From Chara braunii (lineage: Eukaryota; Streptophyta; Charophyceae; Charales; Characeae): a stretch of DNA of 54,967 nt. Where the stretch lies: NCBI GenBank assembly GCA_003427395.1, contig BFEA01000548.1, forward strand, positions 910,479 through 965,445, in the 5' to 3' direction. Shown here piece by piece: positions 31,788-43,735 of this stretch (positions are counted from its first letter, which is position 1; every line of letters starts with the position of its first letter). The position numbers and the translations under genes are program-made. Below the pieces are notes generated by a model. It saw only the letters and a list, made by a program, of their open reading frames with translations. It made no database searches and was not told where the DNA came from.

Positions 31788-32690
31788 TCAATCCTCTATC
31801 TCATCCCCTTCGTCCTCGTCACTGAAGTCGTCCTCTGCGTTGTAGAATAGTTCCTTCACACCTTCCAGGAATGTCTCTCCTACTCCCACATTTCTATAGA
31901 CTATCCCCCAATGCATGGAGCTAGGGACAAAGACATTGTCTATGCTAAGGCAGTTAAGCACCTCGGCCAGCTCCTCCGCCCAGTTCCCTTCAAACGGCCA
32001 CATTTCTACCGACAACCGGAAGAAGTCCTGCCTTGCACATTGGTATAGTCCGAGGATTGTCATGGACTGGTATATCCGTACTAGCCTACTCCGGGTTACG
32101 AAGACCGCATCCACCAGAAAGGGAGGCAGCACACATCACATGGTTCTGACGGGTCGCCTCACGCTTCCTCTATCCTCGAGTTCCACTCGCACATTTACCC
32201 TTTCCATTTCCATTTCCGCCCGTTGACATGCAGCCCATACAACCTCCCTCTCCACCTGCCTAAACAATTCGTCCGGCGTATTCCCTAGCACCAATTCTTT
32301 GACCATAGCGTTCTCCCCATCTTGCGACAAGTAGACCCACCCCCGGGCTTGCACCGTCCCTCGGAACTCCAAATCCATTAAGCTTGGCGACAACCTTGTC
32401 AAGCTGACTTTAGTCCATATTGTTTCTATCCAAAGGAATGCGTCCTCCTCCTCCAACATTACGGTTTGATATGCTGGCTCAAGATCTTTCCACGTCCCAT
32501 CCTCCGGAAGGACGACCGATACCCCATCCTTTACATCTACTGGCATTTTCGGACCGCTGGTATATAGATCGGGGATGACAACCACCGCACCATCTCGTTT
32601 CCACCACCCAACCCCTGTTTCCGTAAGAGAGTACCAAACGGTCTTTCCGGTCAGGTCAACCCATGTCCTATATGAGAATTATTTCGGACC
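31788..32690 (-). pseudogene. gag-like segment, A module copy 1 and B module copy 1 (element 5)
   Basis: The minus strand reads WVDLTGKTVWYSLTETGVGW, GVSVVLPEDGTWKDLEPAYQ, DAFLWIETIWTKV and VYLSQDGENAMVKELVLG, then a charged helix and a TGA at 32136-32138. The same frame continues at once as LPPFLVDAVFVTRSRLVRI, DFFRLSVEMWPFEGNWAEEL and GVGETFLEGVKELFYNAE, and ends in an acidic tail (DDFSDEDEGDEIED). So A1 and B1 were one protein. The order upstream of protease implies a capsid-type role, but no standard gag signature or zinc knuckle is visible. Confidence 0.6.
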
Positions 32691-35350
32691 CCTCATCAAG
32701 GTCCCCCTAATTTACCTCCCCCTTCCTAAAATCTACCTCCCATAGTACCCTCGGCCAGCCATTCACTACCCAACATTTTTTCTCTTGATTCCATTCCGAC
32801 TGACCTCTATCCTCCTTCCTTCCAATCATCTCTCACTCGTGTAGACTTAGATAGGGAGGTGAGAATAGATTAGAGTCATACCCCATTCAACAGTTCAGTC
32901 TCAATCAATCTTTACAGAGGAGGAATACACAAAAAAATCAGGCAATCTCATATACGGGCCGGTCATCTCCTCACCGACCTATGGTCTCTCCGCTGGTACT
33001 ATCGGCAGAGTTTTATCCCATACCTCAAGCACAACTCAACCGTCGCGAGCGCGGTACCCAGGCTCCGGCGCAGGGTGTTACCCCTCTTCATTCGCCCAAA
33101 ATACCCCATCCCGTTTTGCCGCTCTTGCATACCCTCGTTGGTACCGGGAATCACCCCGCGCACCCCGTTAGGAGCAATAGTCAGTCATCCGGGCATTCAC
33201 TTCCATCGGTCCGACAAGAATCAGCCTTTCCCGAACCATACTACGGAAAGCTACTAATCATCTCCAAGGTTCCCTCCTTGCCTCGCATGCAGTGGTCTTC
33301 CCCCTTCAACCAACAGGCTAAGCCCCACCTAAGGAGACGTTTCGCACCCCGCCTAGGCAAGATCATCGAGCCATGCTCGGCCCCCCCGGATGAGAATGCT
33401 ACTAATCAACCGGCGTGACAAACTCCCGTCCAACAGCTCGGTGGCCTGACCTCCGCACACGAAATCCGGCGAACTTCAAAGAGAGCGACGTTTCACAACC
33501 CGCACCAACCGGTGCACACCCATCCTTCCTTCCGAAAGGCAGGACGCTCAAACCCCATCATGCAAATCACAAGTCCCAAGTGAGACACATATAGTACAAG
33601 TACCTTTCCCTTGGTGCACCTAGTGCTTCCTACCCGTAACTCACAATTTCCTCTCAGGACAACGAGTGCCACTCCCCCTACTCCCATACACAGTGGTTGG
33701 TTCCTTCTCGTGAGAGTCTTCAAGGGTGAGCTAGTTTTCCTTGGAGTCTAGCAACTCCCTTCATTCCCTTTCTCTTCATTCGTTTGTCCTTTCATCGGGA
33801 GGGGTTATTCCTTCTTGATGACCCGTTGTGTTCATGTTGGTTCCTTCAAGCCTTTCAATGTGTATAGTGCATGAGCCCACTGGGCTCAAAGAAGAAGAGA
33901 GAAGGGCACCCATTCGGTCGGATCACTCCGCCGCGGGATTTTCATTGGACCCCGGTCGAAGCCGAAGCACCAACCGCCTGCCAGGTAACTGGAGCCCTTC
34001 TTTCGCACGAAGAGGAAGGGTCCACCTGCGACTTGCCCAAGGCTTCCCCGGACTGGCGAACACCAGCACCAGACGAAGGAGGGCTAGAGCCATTTCACAA
34101 GGACATGTCTAATCAAGTGCATAGCATGCATGTTATACCTCCAGGCCTGGCCATGCCATGCGCCCAACCACTCTCAAGTCTGATTCTCTCAAGGGGTAGA
34201 GCAGACACAAGTCCTCATTCCCTTATATTAAGTTATGTTCACGTCAATGCGTTGGCCGCCCCCTTCGGAATCGCAAAGGTCAGTTTAACCCCATGACCGT
34301 CACCTCCACCATTTTTGTAGGGCCAAACCCCGGTAGACTTTCGAGCCTTGGTCGATCCTACTGCGGGTCTTAGTTGGCTCGGCCCGCCCATGCTCATGCT
34401 CAGGGCGCGGGTCGTTAGTCCCAGGGTCACCCCCACCTAGTGCTTTGAGATGGATGGGGGTGGGCCATCGTGCGAGAGAGCTTTGACATTGGGGATGTAG
34501 CTCAACCCTCACGCCGGGTGGTAGTCTCGCTGGTCATTCCGCAACGATGATTTTTTTTTTTGATTTTTGGTTGTGTTTTCAAGCAATTGCTGCTTCCAAT
34601 ACGCAAACAGTCCAGGGGTTCTTTGAGAGTTTTTCTTCTCTTGTGCGCAGGCTAAGCGTCATCCTTAGGCCGTGCACCATTTCCCTAAGCATTGCAATTC
34701 TACGGCCTCATCGGGGCACGGCGATGCCGTCCTTCCCCTCACCTCTATGCGCCCCTCGAGTCTCATGCATTTCATTTATCCTTATTGATGCAAGCTCCTT
34801 AGTCTTTTCGGGGCCTTCATATTTTGGTTTTCATTTACACTTCCAAGTCACAAGACACAACTGTCACTCCCATGCATCGGTTTTACGCTAAGGGCCCCGT
34901 AGCCCCTTTGCCCCCTCTTCCTTTTCCCTTTGCTGCTCGGTTTCTCCCGGCCCCATCCCGCTCGACACATCCCAAACCTTTACTTACCTGCACAATCCAA
35001 CATAAGGCAAAATTCGATACAATCCCCCGTTGGGGTCAACACATAGCCCTTCCCGCATGCCTAACTTTCCTTATCTCTTCCACTTCTTTTCGTGCTCAAT
35101 CAATCCATTCTCTTCTCGTAGTCGTGCATCCAATTGACCTTGCCTTAAATTACACTTTCCCCCGGACTCCGCCTTCTCCCAATTTTTCAAATGTCCTTTC
35201 CTTTTCCTTCTTGGCGGCAAAAGGGACCGGCTATCCTTCCCTTGCCCTCTTTTTCGACCAAGCGAGGCCCGATTTTCTTGTACCGTTCGTTCCCTAGCAA
35301 TGTAACAAATGAGGGATGAAGGGTGAGTTATATGCCAAGTGAGGGGAAGG
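32691..35350. other. long anonymous stretch upstream of gag-like ORFs
   Basis: No domain or tandem array seen in this 2.6 kb. Frames of up to 157 codons occur on both strands without family motifs. I looked for a minus-strand primer site (plus-strand form GATACCA or a CCA-ended tRNA complement) and did not find one. In the giant-element model this is leader. Confidence 0.4.
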
Positions 35351-35351
35351 G

Positions 35352-35360
35352 AGAGAGAGG

Positions 35361-35434
<74 letters not shown>
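35352..35434. repeat. (GA)n microsatellite
   Basis: About 40 GA dinucleotides, with a few imperfect units at the left end (GAGAGATAGA). Confidence 0.97.
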
Positions 35435-35437
<3 letters not shown>

Positions 35438-35469
35438 CTAGTTCTAATCAAATCATCTTTCCGTTGTTG

Positions 35470-35600
35470 CAGCCAAACGCCGGTTACCCATCCCATAATA
35501 GCAGCCAAATGTCGGTCACCCATCCTACAGTACTAGCAGCCAAATGTCGGTCACCCATTCCACATTAGTAGCAACCAAATGTCGGTCACCCATCCCACAG
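35470..35600. repeat. ~33-37 bp tandem repeat, four copies
   Basis: The unit AGCAGCCAAATGTCGGTCAC followed by CCATCCCACA occurs four times at about 35470, 35503, 35537 and 35572. The first is the most diverged (CGCCGGTTAC). It directly abuts the 91 bp satellite. Confidence 0.88.
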
Positions 35601-37927
35601 TGAAAGAGCCACTAAGTGTGAAACAAAATACTACCACACACATGAACTTGACAAGGTGAAGGTTGGACTAACGAGAGCACATGCACATGGACGAAAGAGC
35701 AACCAAGTGTTGAGACAGAATACTACCACACATGAATTTTGACGAAGTAAGATTGAACTAGTGAATGCACATGCACCGGGGTGAAAGAGCAACCAAGTGT
35801 TGAAACGGAATACTACCACACACATGAACTTGACAAAATGAAGATTGAACTACTGAATACACATGCACATAGATGAAAGAGCAACCAAGTGTGAATCAGA
35901 ACACTACCATACACATGAACTTGACAAAGTAAAGGTTGAACTAACGAATGCATATGCATACGGAGGAAAGAGCAACCAAGTATGGATCGGAACAGTACAA
36001 CACAAATGAACTTGTCAAAGTGAAGATTGAACTAGTTGATGCACATGCACATGGACGAAAGAGCAACCAAGCATGAATCGGAACACTACAATACACATGA
36101 ACCAGACAAAGTGAAGCTTGAACTAGTGAATGCACATGTATCTGGATGAAAGAGCAACCAAGTATGAATCGAAGCACTACAACATACATGAACTTGACAA
36201 AATGAAGATTGAACTAGTGAATGCACATGCACATGGAGGAAAAAGCAACCAAGTATGATCGGAACACTACCATACACTTAAACTTGACAAAGTGAAGGTT
36301 GAACTAACGAATGCACATGCACATGGAGGAAAGAGCAACTAAGTGTTGAAAGGGAACACTACCATACACATGAACTTGACAAAGTGAAGATTGAATTAAC
36401 AAATGCACATGCCCATGAGTGAAAGAACAACCAAGTGTTGAAACGGAACACTACCATACACATGAACTTCAACAAAGTGAAGGTTGAACTAACGAATGCA
36501 CGTGCACATGGATGAAAGCGCAACTAAGTACGAATCGGAACACTACAACACATATGAACTTGACAAAGTGAGGGTTGAACTAACGAATGCGCATGCATAT
36601 GGAGGAAAGAGCAACCAAGTGTTGAAACGGAACACTACCATACACATGAACTTGACAAAGTGAAGGTTGAACTAACGAATGCACATGCACATGGAGGAAA
36701 GAGCAACCAAGTATGAATCGGAACACTACAATACACATGAACTTGACAAGGTGAAGGTTGAACTAACGAATGCACATGCACATGGATGAAAGCGCAACCA
36801 AGTACGAATCGGAACACTATAACACACATGAACTTGACAAAGTGAGGTTTGAATTAACGAATGCACATGCACATGGAGGAAAGAGCAACCAAGTACGAAT
36901 CAGAACACTACAACACACATAAACTTGACAAATTGAAGGTTGAACTAGTGAATACATATGCACATGGAGGAAAGAGCAACCCAAGTACGAATCGGAATAC
37001 TACCATACACATGAATCTTGACAAAGTGAAGATTGAACTAGTGAATGCACATGCACATGGATGAAAGAGCAACCAAGTGTGAACTGAAACACAACAACAC
37101 ACATGAACTCGACAAAGTGAAGATTGAACTAGTGCACAAGGAGGAAAGAGCAACCAAGTATGGATCGGAACACTACCATACACATGAATCTTGAAAAAGT
37201 GAAGATTGAACTAGTGAATGCACATGCACATTGATAAAAGAGCAACCAAGTGTGAACTGGAACACTACAACACACATGAATTTTGACAAAGTGAAGATTG
37301 AACTAGTGAATGCACATGCACATGGACGAAAGAGCAACCAAGTGTGAACCGGAATACTATGAACTTGACAAAGTGAGGGTTGAACGAACGAATGCACATG
37401 CACATGGAGGAAAGAGCAACCAAGTGTGAACCGGAACACTACAACACATATGAACTTGACAAAGTGAAGGTTGAACTAGTGAATACATATGCACATGGAG
37501 AGGTTGAACTAGTGAATACATATGCACATGGAGGAAAGAGCAACCAAGTATGAATCGGAACACTACAAGACACATGAACTTGACAAAGTGAAGATTAAAC
37601 TAGTGAATACATATGCACATGGAGGAAAGAGCAACCAAGTGTGAACCGGAATACTATAACACACATGAACTTGACAAAGTGAAGGTTGAATTAGTGAATA
37701 CATATCCACATGGAGGAAAGAGCAACCAAGTATGAATCGGAACACTACAACACACATGAACTTGACAAAGTGAATATTGAACTAGTGAATACATATTTAC
37801 ACGGAGGAAAGAACAACCAAGTATGAATCGGAACACTACCATACACATGAATTTTGACAAAGTGAAGATTGAACTAGTGAATGCACATGCACATGGATGA
37901 AAAAGCAACCAAGTGTGAACCGGAATG
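35601..37927. repeat. 91 bp satellite array, subfamily 1, ~26 copies
   Basis: The unit contains GAAAGAGCAACCAAGTATGA, ATCGGAACACTACCATACAC, ATGAACTTGACAAAGTGAAG and ATTGAACTAGTGAATGCACATGCACATGGA-type words. GAGCAACC-like cores recur every 87-93 bp, with one local partial duplication near 37500. Because 91 is one more than a multiple of three, open frames on the minus strand cycle phase and give recurring ...VVFRFILGCSF...-like peptides that are not genes. Confidence 0.97.
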
Positions 37928-38515
37928 CCATCTTGTGAGAGTTGAGCCATGCATGTGAGTGAGACTTGCTCAAACACATGCTTGTGGCTCATGAGTACAA
38001 CCAAGCATGAAACAGAATGTCATCAACTACTATACGAGTGGAAACTTGAGCAAGGCTAGATCAAAGCACAAGTTTAAAGCATGAGAACAACCAAGGAAGA
38101 ATCGAGACTTCACCTACTACTATGTGAGTGAAAAGCAAGAGCTAGACAAGATCAAAACACAAGATTTGAGCAAGAGATCATCCAAGAAAGAATCGGGACT
38201 TCACCTACTACTATGTGAGTGAAAAGCAAGAGTTAGACTGGACCAAATCACAAGATTTGCGCAAGAGATCATCCAAAAAAGAATTGGGACTTCACCTACT
38301 ACCATATGAGTGAAAAGCAAGAGCTAGACAAGATCAAAACACAAGATTTGAGCAAGAGATCATCCAAGAAAAAATCGGGACTTCACCTACTACTATGTGA
38401 GTGAAAAGCAAGAGCTAGACAAGATTAAAACACAAGATTTGAGCAAGAGATAATCCAAGAAAGAATAGGGACTTCACCTATTACTATGTGAGTGAAGAGC
38501 AAGAGTTGGACTAGC
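37928..38515. repeat. 91 bp satellite array, subfamily 2, ~6 copies
   Basis: The unit reads ACAAGATTTGAGCAAGAGAT, CATCCAAGAAAGAATCGGGA, CTTCACCTACTACTATGTGA and GTGAAAAGCAAGAGCTAGAC. TATGTGAG recurs at about 38121, 38212, 38303, 38394 and 38485, exactly 91 bp steps. The segment GAGCAACCAAGTATGAATCGG of subfamily 1 aligns to GAGATCATCCAAGAAAGAATCGG. Units at 37930-38090 are intermediate, so the two arrays share an ancestor. Confidence 0.93.
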
Positions 38516-38521
38516 CTTTAG

Positions 38522-38812
38522 GAAGGAGATGGAGGAGAAGAAGAGGAAGAAGAGGAAGAAGAAGAAGAAAGAGATGAAGAAGAAAGAGAAGAAGAAGAAG
38601 AAGGGGAAAGGGAAGAAGAAGAAGGATAAGAGAAGAAGAAGAAAAAAAAGAAGAAGAAGAAGAAATAGATGAAGAAGGAGAAGAAGAAGAAGAAGAAGAG
38701 TGAAGAAGAAGAAGAAGAAGAAGGTGAAGAAGAAAAATTAGGAGAGGAAGAAGAAGAAGAAGAAGAAGAAGACGAAGACGAAGAAGACGAAGAAGACGAA
38801 GAGGGAGAGGAA
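38522..38812 (+). repeat. purine GAA/GAG triplet tract
   Basis: About 290 bp is almost pure purine on the plus strand, mainly GAA triplets with GAG and AAA. The Glu/Lys-rich frame on one strand and Leu/Ser-rich frame on the other are by-products. GAA tracts of this length can form triplex DNA. Confidence 0.95.
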
Positions 38813-40027
38813 TCTCCTCATTTCCACTCACCTTTTTTACGTCTTGGAGATGGAGCCTCAACCTTGATTAAGCTTCTTCCTCCTTGCACAAATAGCTCAT
38901 TGGTTATGGTTTCCTTCTTCCTCAAGCCCCTCTTTCCTTCCTCTCTCAACTCTACTCAAGCTATGGCAAACTTCTCCTACTATGGCTATGGAGTCCTCCC
39001 CTCTAGGAGGGCTAATGGGACTCAAACTAGCCTTTCTTTCTTCCTCATACCCCTGGGGGCTATGGCGGATCACCTCCCTAGGCCAGCCTCACCTCCACTC
39101 TCCTCTAGAGCTATCTCTCCTTGCTCACAGTCTCCTCTCAGCTCTCCAACTGATAGGGGTTCCCCTCTCCTTTCTCCAAATGAGAAAGTGCTCCTATGAG
39201 CTCACTTGGGCAGCATGGGCACTCCTCGTGCAAATGTGAGTGTGGCGGACTAAATCCTCAGCGTATGTAGGTTGAAACCAGCACTCCGGCCAGCCCATGG
39301 GCCTCCTCATGTGCCTTGAGGTGAACCGAGGTACCCCCAAGGCAAAATTCCACTACTAGGCCCTTCCGGAGGTACCCGGGCTTCTTTTTGGCCAAGTACA
39401 TGCAGTCCAAGTGGTTGGTACCAACTCAGATTGCCTCTTGGCCTCCTTCAGCCTCCTTTCCATTTCCAAAATGTTGCTCCCTTGGGTCCCAATGCCCAAG
39501 GGGCAGCCTCACTAGGCTTTTTTCTCGATTTTTTCAGTTTCTACCCCATTTTTGGTAGGCCGAGGTATTTTTTCATGCCTCGGTGCTGTTTTAGCCTTGG
39601 ATCCAGCTGAGATCCAAGGCCAATAATATTCCGAGCTACCCCAAGTAGCCCTTGCTTCAAATTTGGGCTCCTAAGTTCAATTTTTCAACTTTTGGTGCAT
39701 CTGGCTCTCTTTTTGGGTCAAATGCATATTTTTGTCTCTTTTCTTCTTTTGTTTCTTTCCATTTTGGGCTGCCACCTCATTCCGAAGCTAGCCATTTTGG
39801 GCTGGCCTATAAAAAACGGCTAGTTCCTCTGCACCATGAGATCTGATCTCCGATCCATGGTCCACAAAAAAAACGGTCATCTCCCATTTCCATTTTTTCT
39901 TATTTTCCTCTTTTTAATTCAGATTTTGTTGAGATATGGCCCTAAGAGGGCTGCGGGGTAAGAGGGGGAAGGGGGGGCAACCGAGGAGGGATTGTGGGTG
40001 TGGTTAGTAGGTTAGAAGGAAGGGGCT
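38813..40027. other. anonymous sequence, no gene seen
   Basis: No protein family recognised. A plus-strand frame runs from the purine tract to 39199 but has no conserved motif. One inverted repeat is listed separately. T-rich stretches occur near 39510-39560 and 39640-39740. Confidence 0.4.
39595..39619. repeat. 9 bp perfect inverted repeat
   Basis: CCTTGGATC and GATCCAAGG flank a 7-base spacer. No U run follows in either direction and no function is evident. Confidence 0.7.
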
Positions 40028-41105
40028 GGGACGACGCAGGCCGATGCTGGAGTGTTTTGCTCCGTGACCCGGAGAGGAGCATGAGGCTTGGGGAGTTCTG
40101 TCGATGGAGGAAGATAGAACCAACACTTTCGACGTGGTCGTAGCTGGGGTGTATCCCTGTCACCTTTTGGGGCGTGCGGCTATGGGGAGTTGCCGAGGGA
40201 GGAAGACACTCCTCACCAGCTTCACTAGGTTGGTCAGTACAAGGGGCTTGGTGAGGTTCTGTGACTCTAGCATGGGAGTGTATGAGACCAGTCGTGTGTT
40301 GTTTTGAGGACTGAACACGAGACCTGTAGTTTTCTTCAATGGTTGCGGGGAGAGTGGGTGGTTGTTTGGTTGTGCATTCCTTGCTAATGTTCTCTGGTTC
40401 TGGATCCTTGGTAGTATTTAGCCCTTACTTGCAACTGGGGTGTAGGAGTTCAGAGAGGGTCACAACTGTACTGATATCCGCATAGTTCTTTTATTCTGTG
40501 CCCCTGTTTTGCCGATGCCAGAACGACGCTGGCCGGAGCTGGGGCGTCGCCCTGTGACCTGCAATTTGCAGGAGTATGAGGCCTTGTAGAGAGATCTGGG
40601 GGTTGCCGAGGGTGGAAGGTAATCCGGTGGCGAATCAGGGGGGGCTGCGTAGTGGCGAAAAGATATCAGTTATGGGAGATGTTAGTATGGTTGGTACTGT
40701 CCCTGAGTAAGTCTAGATTTAAAGGAAGGCTAGGAATTACCTTAAAAGTCTATATTTAAAGGTCTGCTGGTTTTTTGGGTTACCAACAAGGGTCCCAAGA
40801 GTGTTTAGGAATTTGGGGACTTCTGATAACCCATCTTAGATGATTCAGTACTGATGAACTCAGTGACCTGCGGAGTGTTCGATGCCAGAATGACGTTGGC
40901 TGGTGCTGGGGCATTGCCTTGTAACCTGCGGATGCAGGAGTGTGAGGCTTGGTAGAGAGATTTGGGGATGCTTTGGGGGGGCATTATATGGGACAACCTA
41001 GGGTTGCTGCTGAGACAACGCTGGTCGGAGATGGGGTGAGTCGTGTCACCCTGTAACCCAGCAGGGGGAGGGTGTGAGACCTGGAAGAGCTCAGCAGTGA
41101 GTTTT
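40028..41105. repeat. four dispersed ~95 bp direct repeats
   Basis: Blocks at about 40028, 40515, 40880 and 41010 share, in order, a GACGACGCTGGCCGG-like start, TGCTGGGGC, a CCCTGTGACC-like word, GGAG(T/C)ATGAGGCYT and GAGAGATTTGG or equivalent. Spacing is irregular (about 487, 365 and 130 bp), so they are interspersed rather than strictly tandem. Confidence 0.65.
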
Positions 41106-41449
41106 TGTCAGTGTTGGAGAACTCAGATGGGTTGCTAGGGATTCGTGGATTTCTGAGCATTTGTGGACCTCTGTGGTGGCTTTTTCAGATTGTAGCAGAC
41201 TGATTTTCTGAAGTTTGTTAAAGTAAACTTCCGAGTAGCCTAGAAGCTTCCATAGCCAATCCCGGGTAATGGCTCCGGCACCTTAAAACTTTTAGATCCT
41301 ACGGTCATCATCATAAGGGACGCTGAGCCCGGTTCTCAGCAATCTCGATTTCGTTACTCTGGGTTGACTGTGAGGACCCCGGCCTCAATATCTTTCATCA
41401 CTAATATCAGCCTTGGGCACTGGGCCCTTTGTTTTTTTTTAAAAAAAAA

Positions 41450-41474
41450 NNNNNNNNNNNNNNNNNNNNNNNNN
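41450..41474. other. assembly gap (25 N) inside homopolymer runs
   Basis: The gap is flanked by T/A runs: T then A on the left, T then a long A run on the right. The true length is unknown; slippage in the homopolymers or a hidden insertion are both possible. Confidence 0.95.
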
Positions 41475-41513
<39 letters not shown>

Positions 41514-43554
41514 GATATGCCCTCTAGGGCCATATCTCTGCAATCCGGATTGCCCTCCCTCATTCTAGGAGGGATAAGGTCACAGTTGGGACCTGCCAGT
41601 CCCTATTGTGCAGGTCTCAATGAGCCCGCACATTCTCCTCCACTCTTTTCTGCCCTTTTGTCTCATTCTCCCTCCATTTTCTCTCATTTTCTTTTCTTTT
41701 TCCTTTATTTTTGATGTGACAAGTGTCCACTAGCTGTTGAGTCTTTTTCTAGGCCATGGATCCTCATTCATGACCAGATTCAGACCCAGCACTTGACTGT
41801 TATATCTCAGATTACAATAATGGCACCCCCATGCTCCTAGGGGGCTCCATTTTGTCTCCGTTAGTCCCAATTTTGAGCCCCCTTTGCTCCGATTTTCTTT
41901 GGACAACCTTTTTTTTACGTTGAGCCTCTTGAGGCTCTATTTTCTCATGCCTAGCTAGTCCAAGATATATCGGACTGCTGGATAACCCTCCCAACACCAT
42001 TATTTCACTTTTTTTTCTCTCATTACTCTCCCACTTGTTCCCACTAGTGCTAATATTTTCCACTGTCTAGATCCTCGATCTTGACGGTGCCGTTTACTTG
42101 CGCAATTATTTCTTGTGTTGACTCATGGTTCCCTTGGGACATTTCAAGTGCCCGTCATTTTTCTCCGTACTAGTTCCGTTTTCTTGTTCTGTCGGTAGTT
42201 CCGCCGGCCTGTGTCCCGTTTTTCGACTATTATTATTTAGGCCTACTTAGTCCCCAACAACATCCCGAACGGTGTCCCATTTTTATTTAGGGACCTCCTC
42301 GCCCTTGGTGATTCCAATATCTCTTCCTAGGGTGCCACATTTCTGTCGATTTTTCTTGGTCGTGAGATCTCATATCCCGGTTGTCGTTTACCGTCTCTAC
42401 TTGCCCTATGCCGAAATCGCTTCTTTATAGCCTTTTGGGCTTGCCGCGGCTCATTTTTCCTTAACCTAGGCATCCTCATGCTTCTCGGAGTGCAATCATG
42501 GCCATTTTCCTAGTCCCACAACCCCACATCTTGCCCCATACTAGAAGAAAATGAAGCGTTTGATTCCCAAGTGCATCCGGGCTCAATATTGGCTCCGGAT
42601 GCACTTAGAGCATGTGTTTTCCCTTCTTCATGCAGTCCATTGCAACTCGGACTGCAGCAGGGGTCAATTCCCTAGCCCCAATGTCCCACAATTAGCCCTT
42701 TATTGAGAGAAAAAGAAACGCCAAACTTCCAAGTGCATCCGGGCTCAATTTTGGCTCCAGATGCACCTAAAACATGTGTTTCTCCTCCCCCATGTAGTCC
42801 GTTATATTTCGGTTGCATGGGGGCTTGATTTTTTTTTATTTTCCCTGCAAAATCAGAAGAAAATCAAGTTCCTTTGCAACCGTCATATTCCAGAATGAAT
42901 CTGGTTACGGATGTATCTCCCCAAGTGACCGTTTTTTACTGTTAAGGTTTTTTTCTCTTTTCTTTTCTTTTCTTTTCCTCTTTTCTTGGACAGTAGGGAC
43001 CTGCTAGTCCCTACTTGTGGCAGTCCCTACTGACGGCCAACTCACTCACTCCCTCTCACTCTTTTTGTCTTATTCTCCCACATTTTCTTTTCTTTTCTTT
43101 CTTTTTTCTAGCATGCCAAGTGTCAAGTGGCAGTTAAGGTCCTTTTCTAGGCCCTTCCTCTTAGTTTTGGCCCTTCCTATGCCCAAGATGCAGTCCGTTG
43201 TATCTCGGACTGCAATAATGGCCTTCTCATGCTCATGGGAGCTTCCCTTTTCCTCTATTCTTCTCTCATAGTGACCCCTCCTACTCCGATTTTCTCTCAG
43301 AGGCGTATTTTTCTCATGAGGTCTCTTTTGATTCCATTTTCTTGAGGGAGGTTGATCCGAGATTTTTTGGATTGCTCCCATGCCTCCCACTTCAAGTTTC
43401 TTTACTTTTTCTTTTCCTTTCGGCCTTCTCGTTTGCTAGCACTAGTGGTGCTAATATTTTTGGCTGTCAAGATCTCGGTCTTCACGGTGCACCTTGTCTT
43501 AGTTATTTTTCCCTCATGAGGTGTGGCCATTTCCTCTTGAGACCATATGTCCCC

Positions 43555-43735
43555 GTCACTCGTCCCGTCGGTGGTCCCCGATACTTAGCCCCGTCAGCGG
43601 TCCCCGACGCTCAGTCCCGCCGGTGGTCCCCGGTACTTAGTCCTGCCGGTGGTCCCCGGTACTTAGTCCCGCCGGTGGTCCTCGGTACTTAGTCCTGCCG
43701 GTGGTCCCCGACACAGTCCCGCCGGCGGTCCCCGC
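43555..43735. repeat. 27 bp tandem repeats inside LTR, about seven units
   Basis: Units of the GTCCCGCCGGTGGTCCCCGG plus TACTTA type, equivalent to those at 19925-20055 but with about two more copies. Confidence 0.9.

Noticed and set aside
32981-33418. 145 codon plus-strand ORF
   Set aside because: No motif, opposite strand to the surrounding element, and overlapped by other frames.
35631-38004. Series of ~64 residue hydrophobic proteins on the minus strand
   Set aside because: They recur every 91 bp in rotating frames, so they are satellite translations.
35601-38515. CRISPR-like array
   Set aside because: The 91 bp units are contiguous and diverged along their whole length, with no constant repeat plus variable spacer pattern, and the context is eukaryotic retroelement DNA.
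38669-39199. Plus-strand ORF with Glu-rich head and Ser/Pro-rich tail
   Set aside because: The head is the GAA tract and the tail has no recognisable domain or splice context; coding status is not supported.
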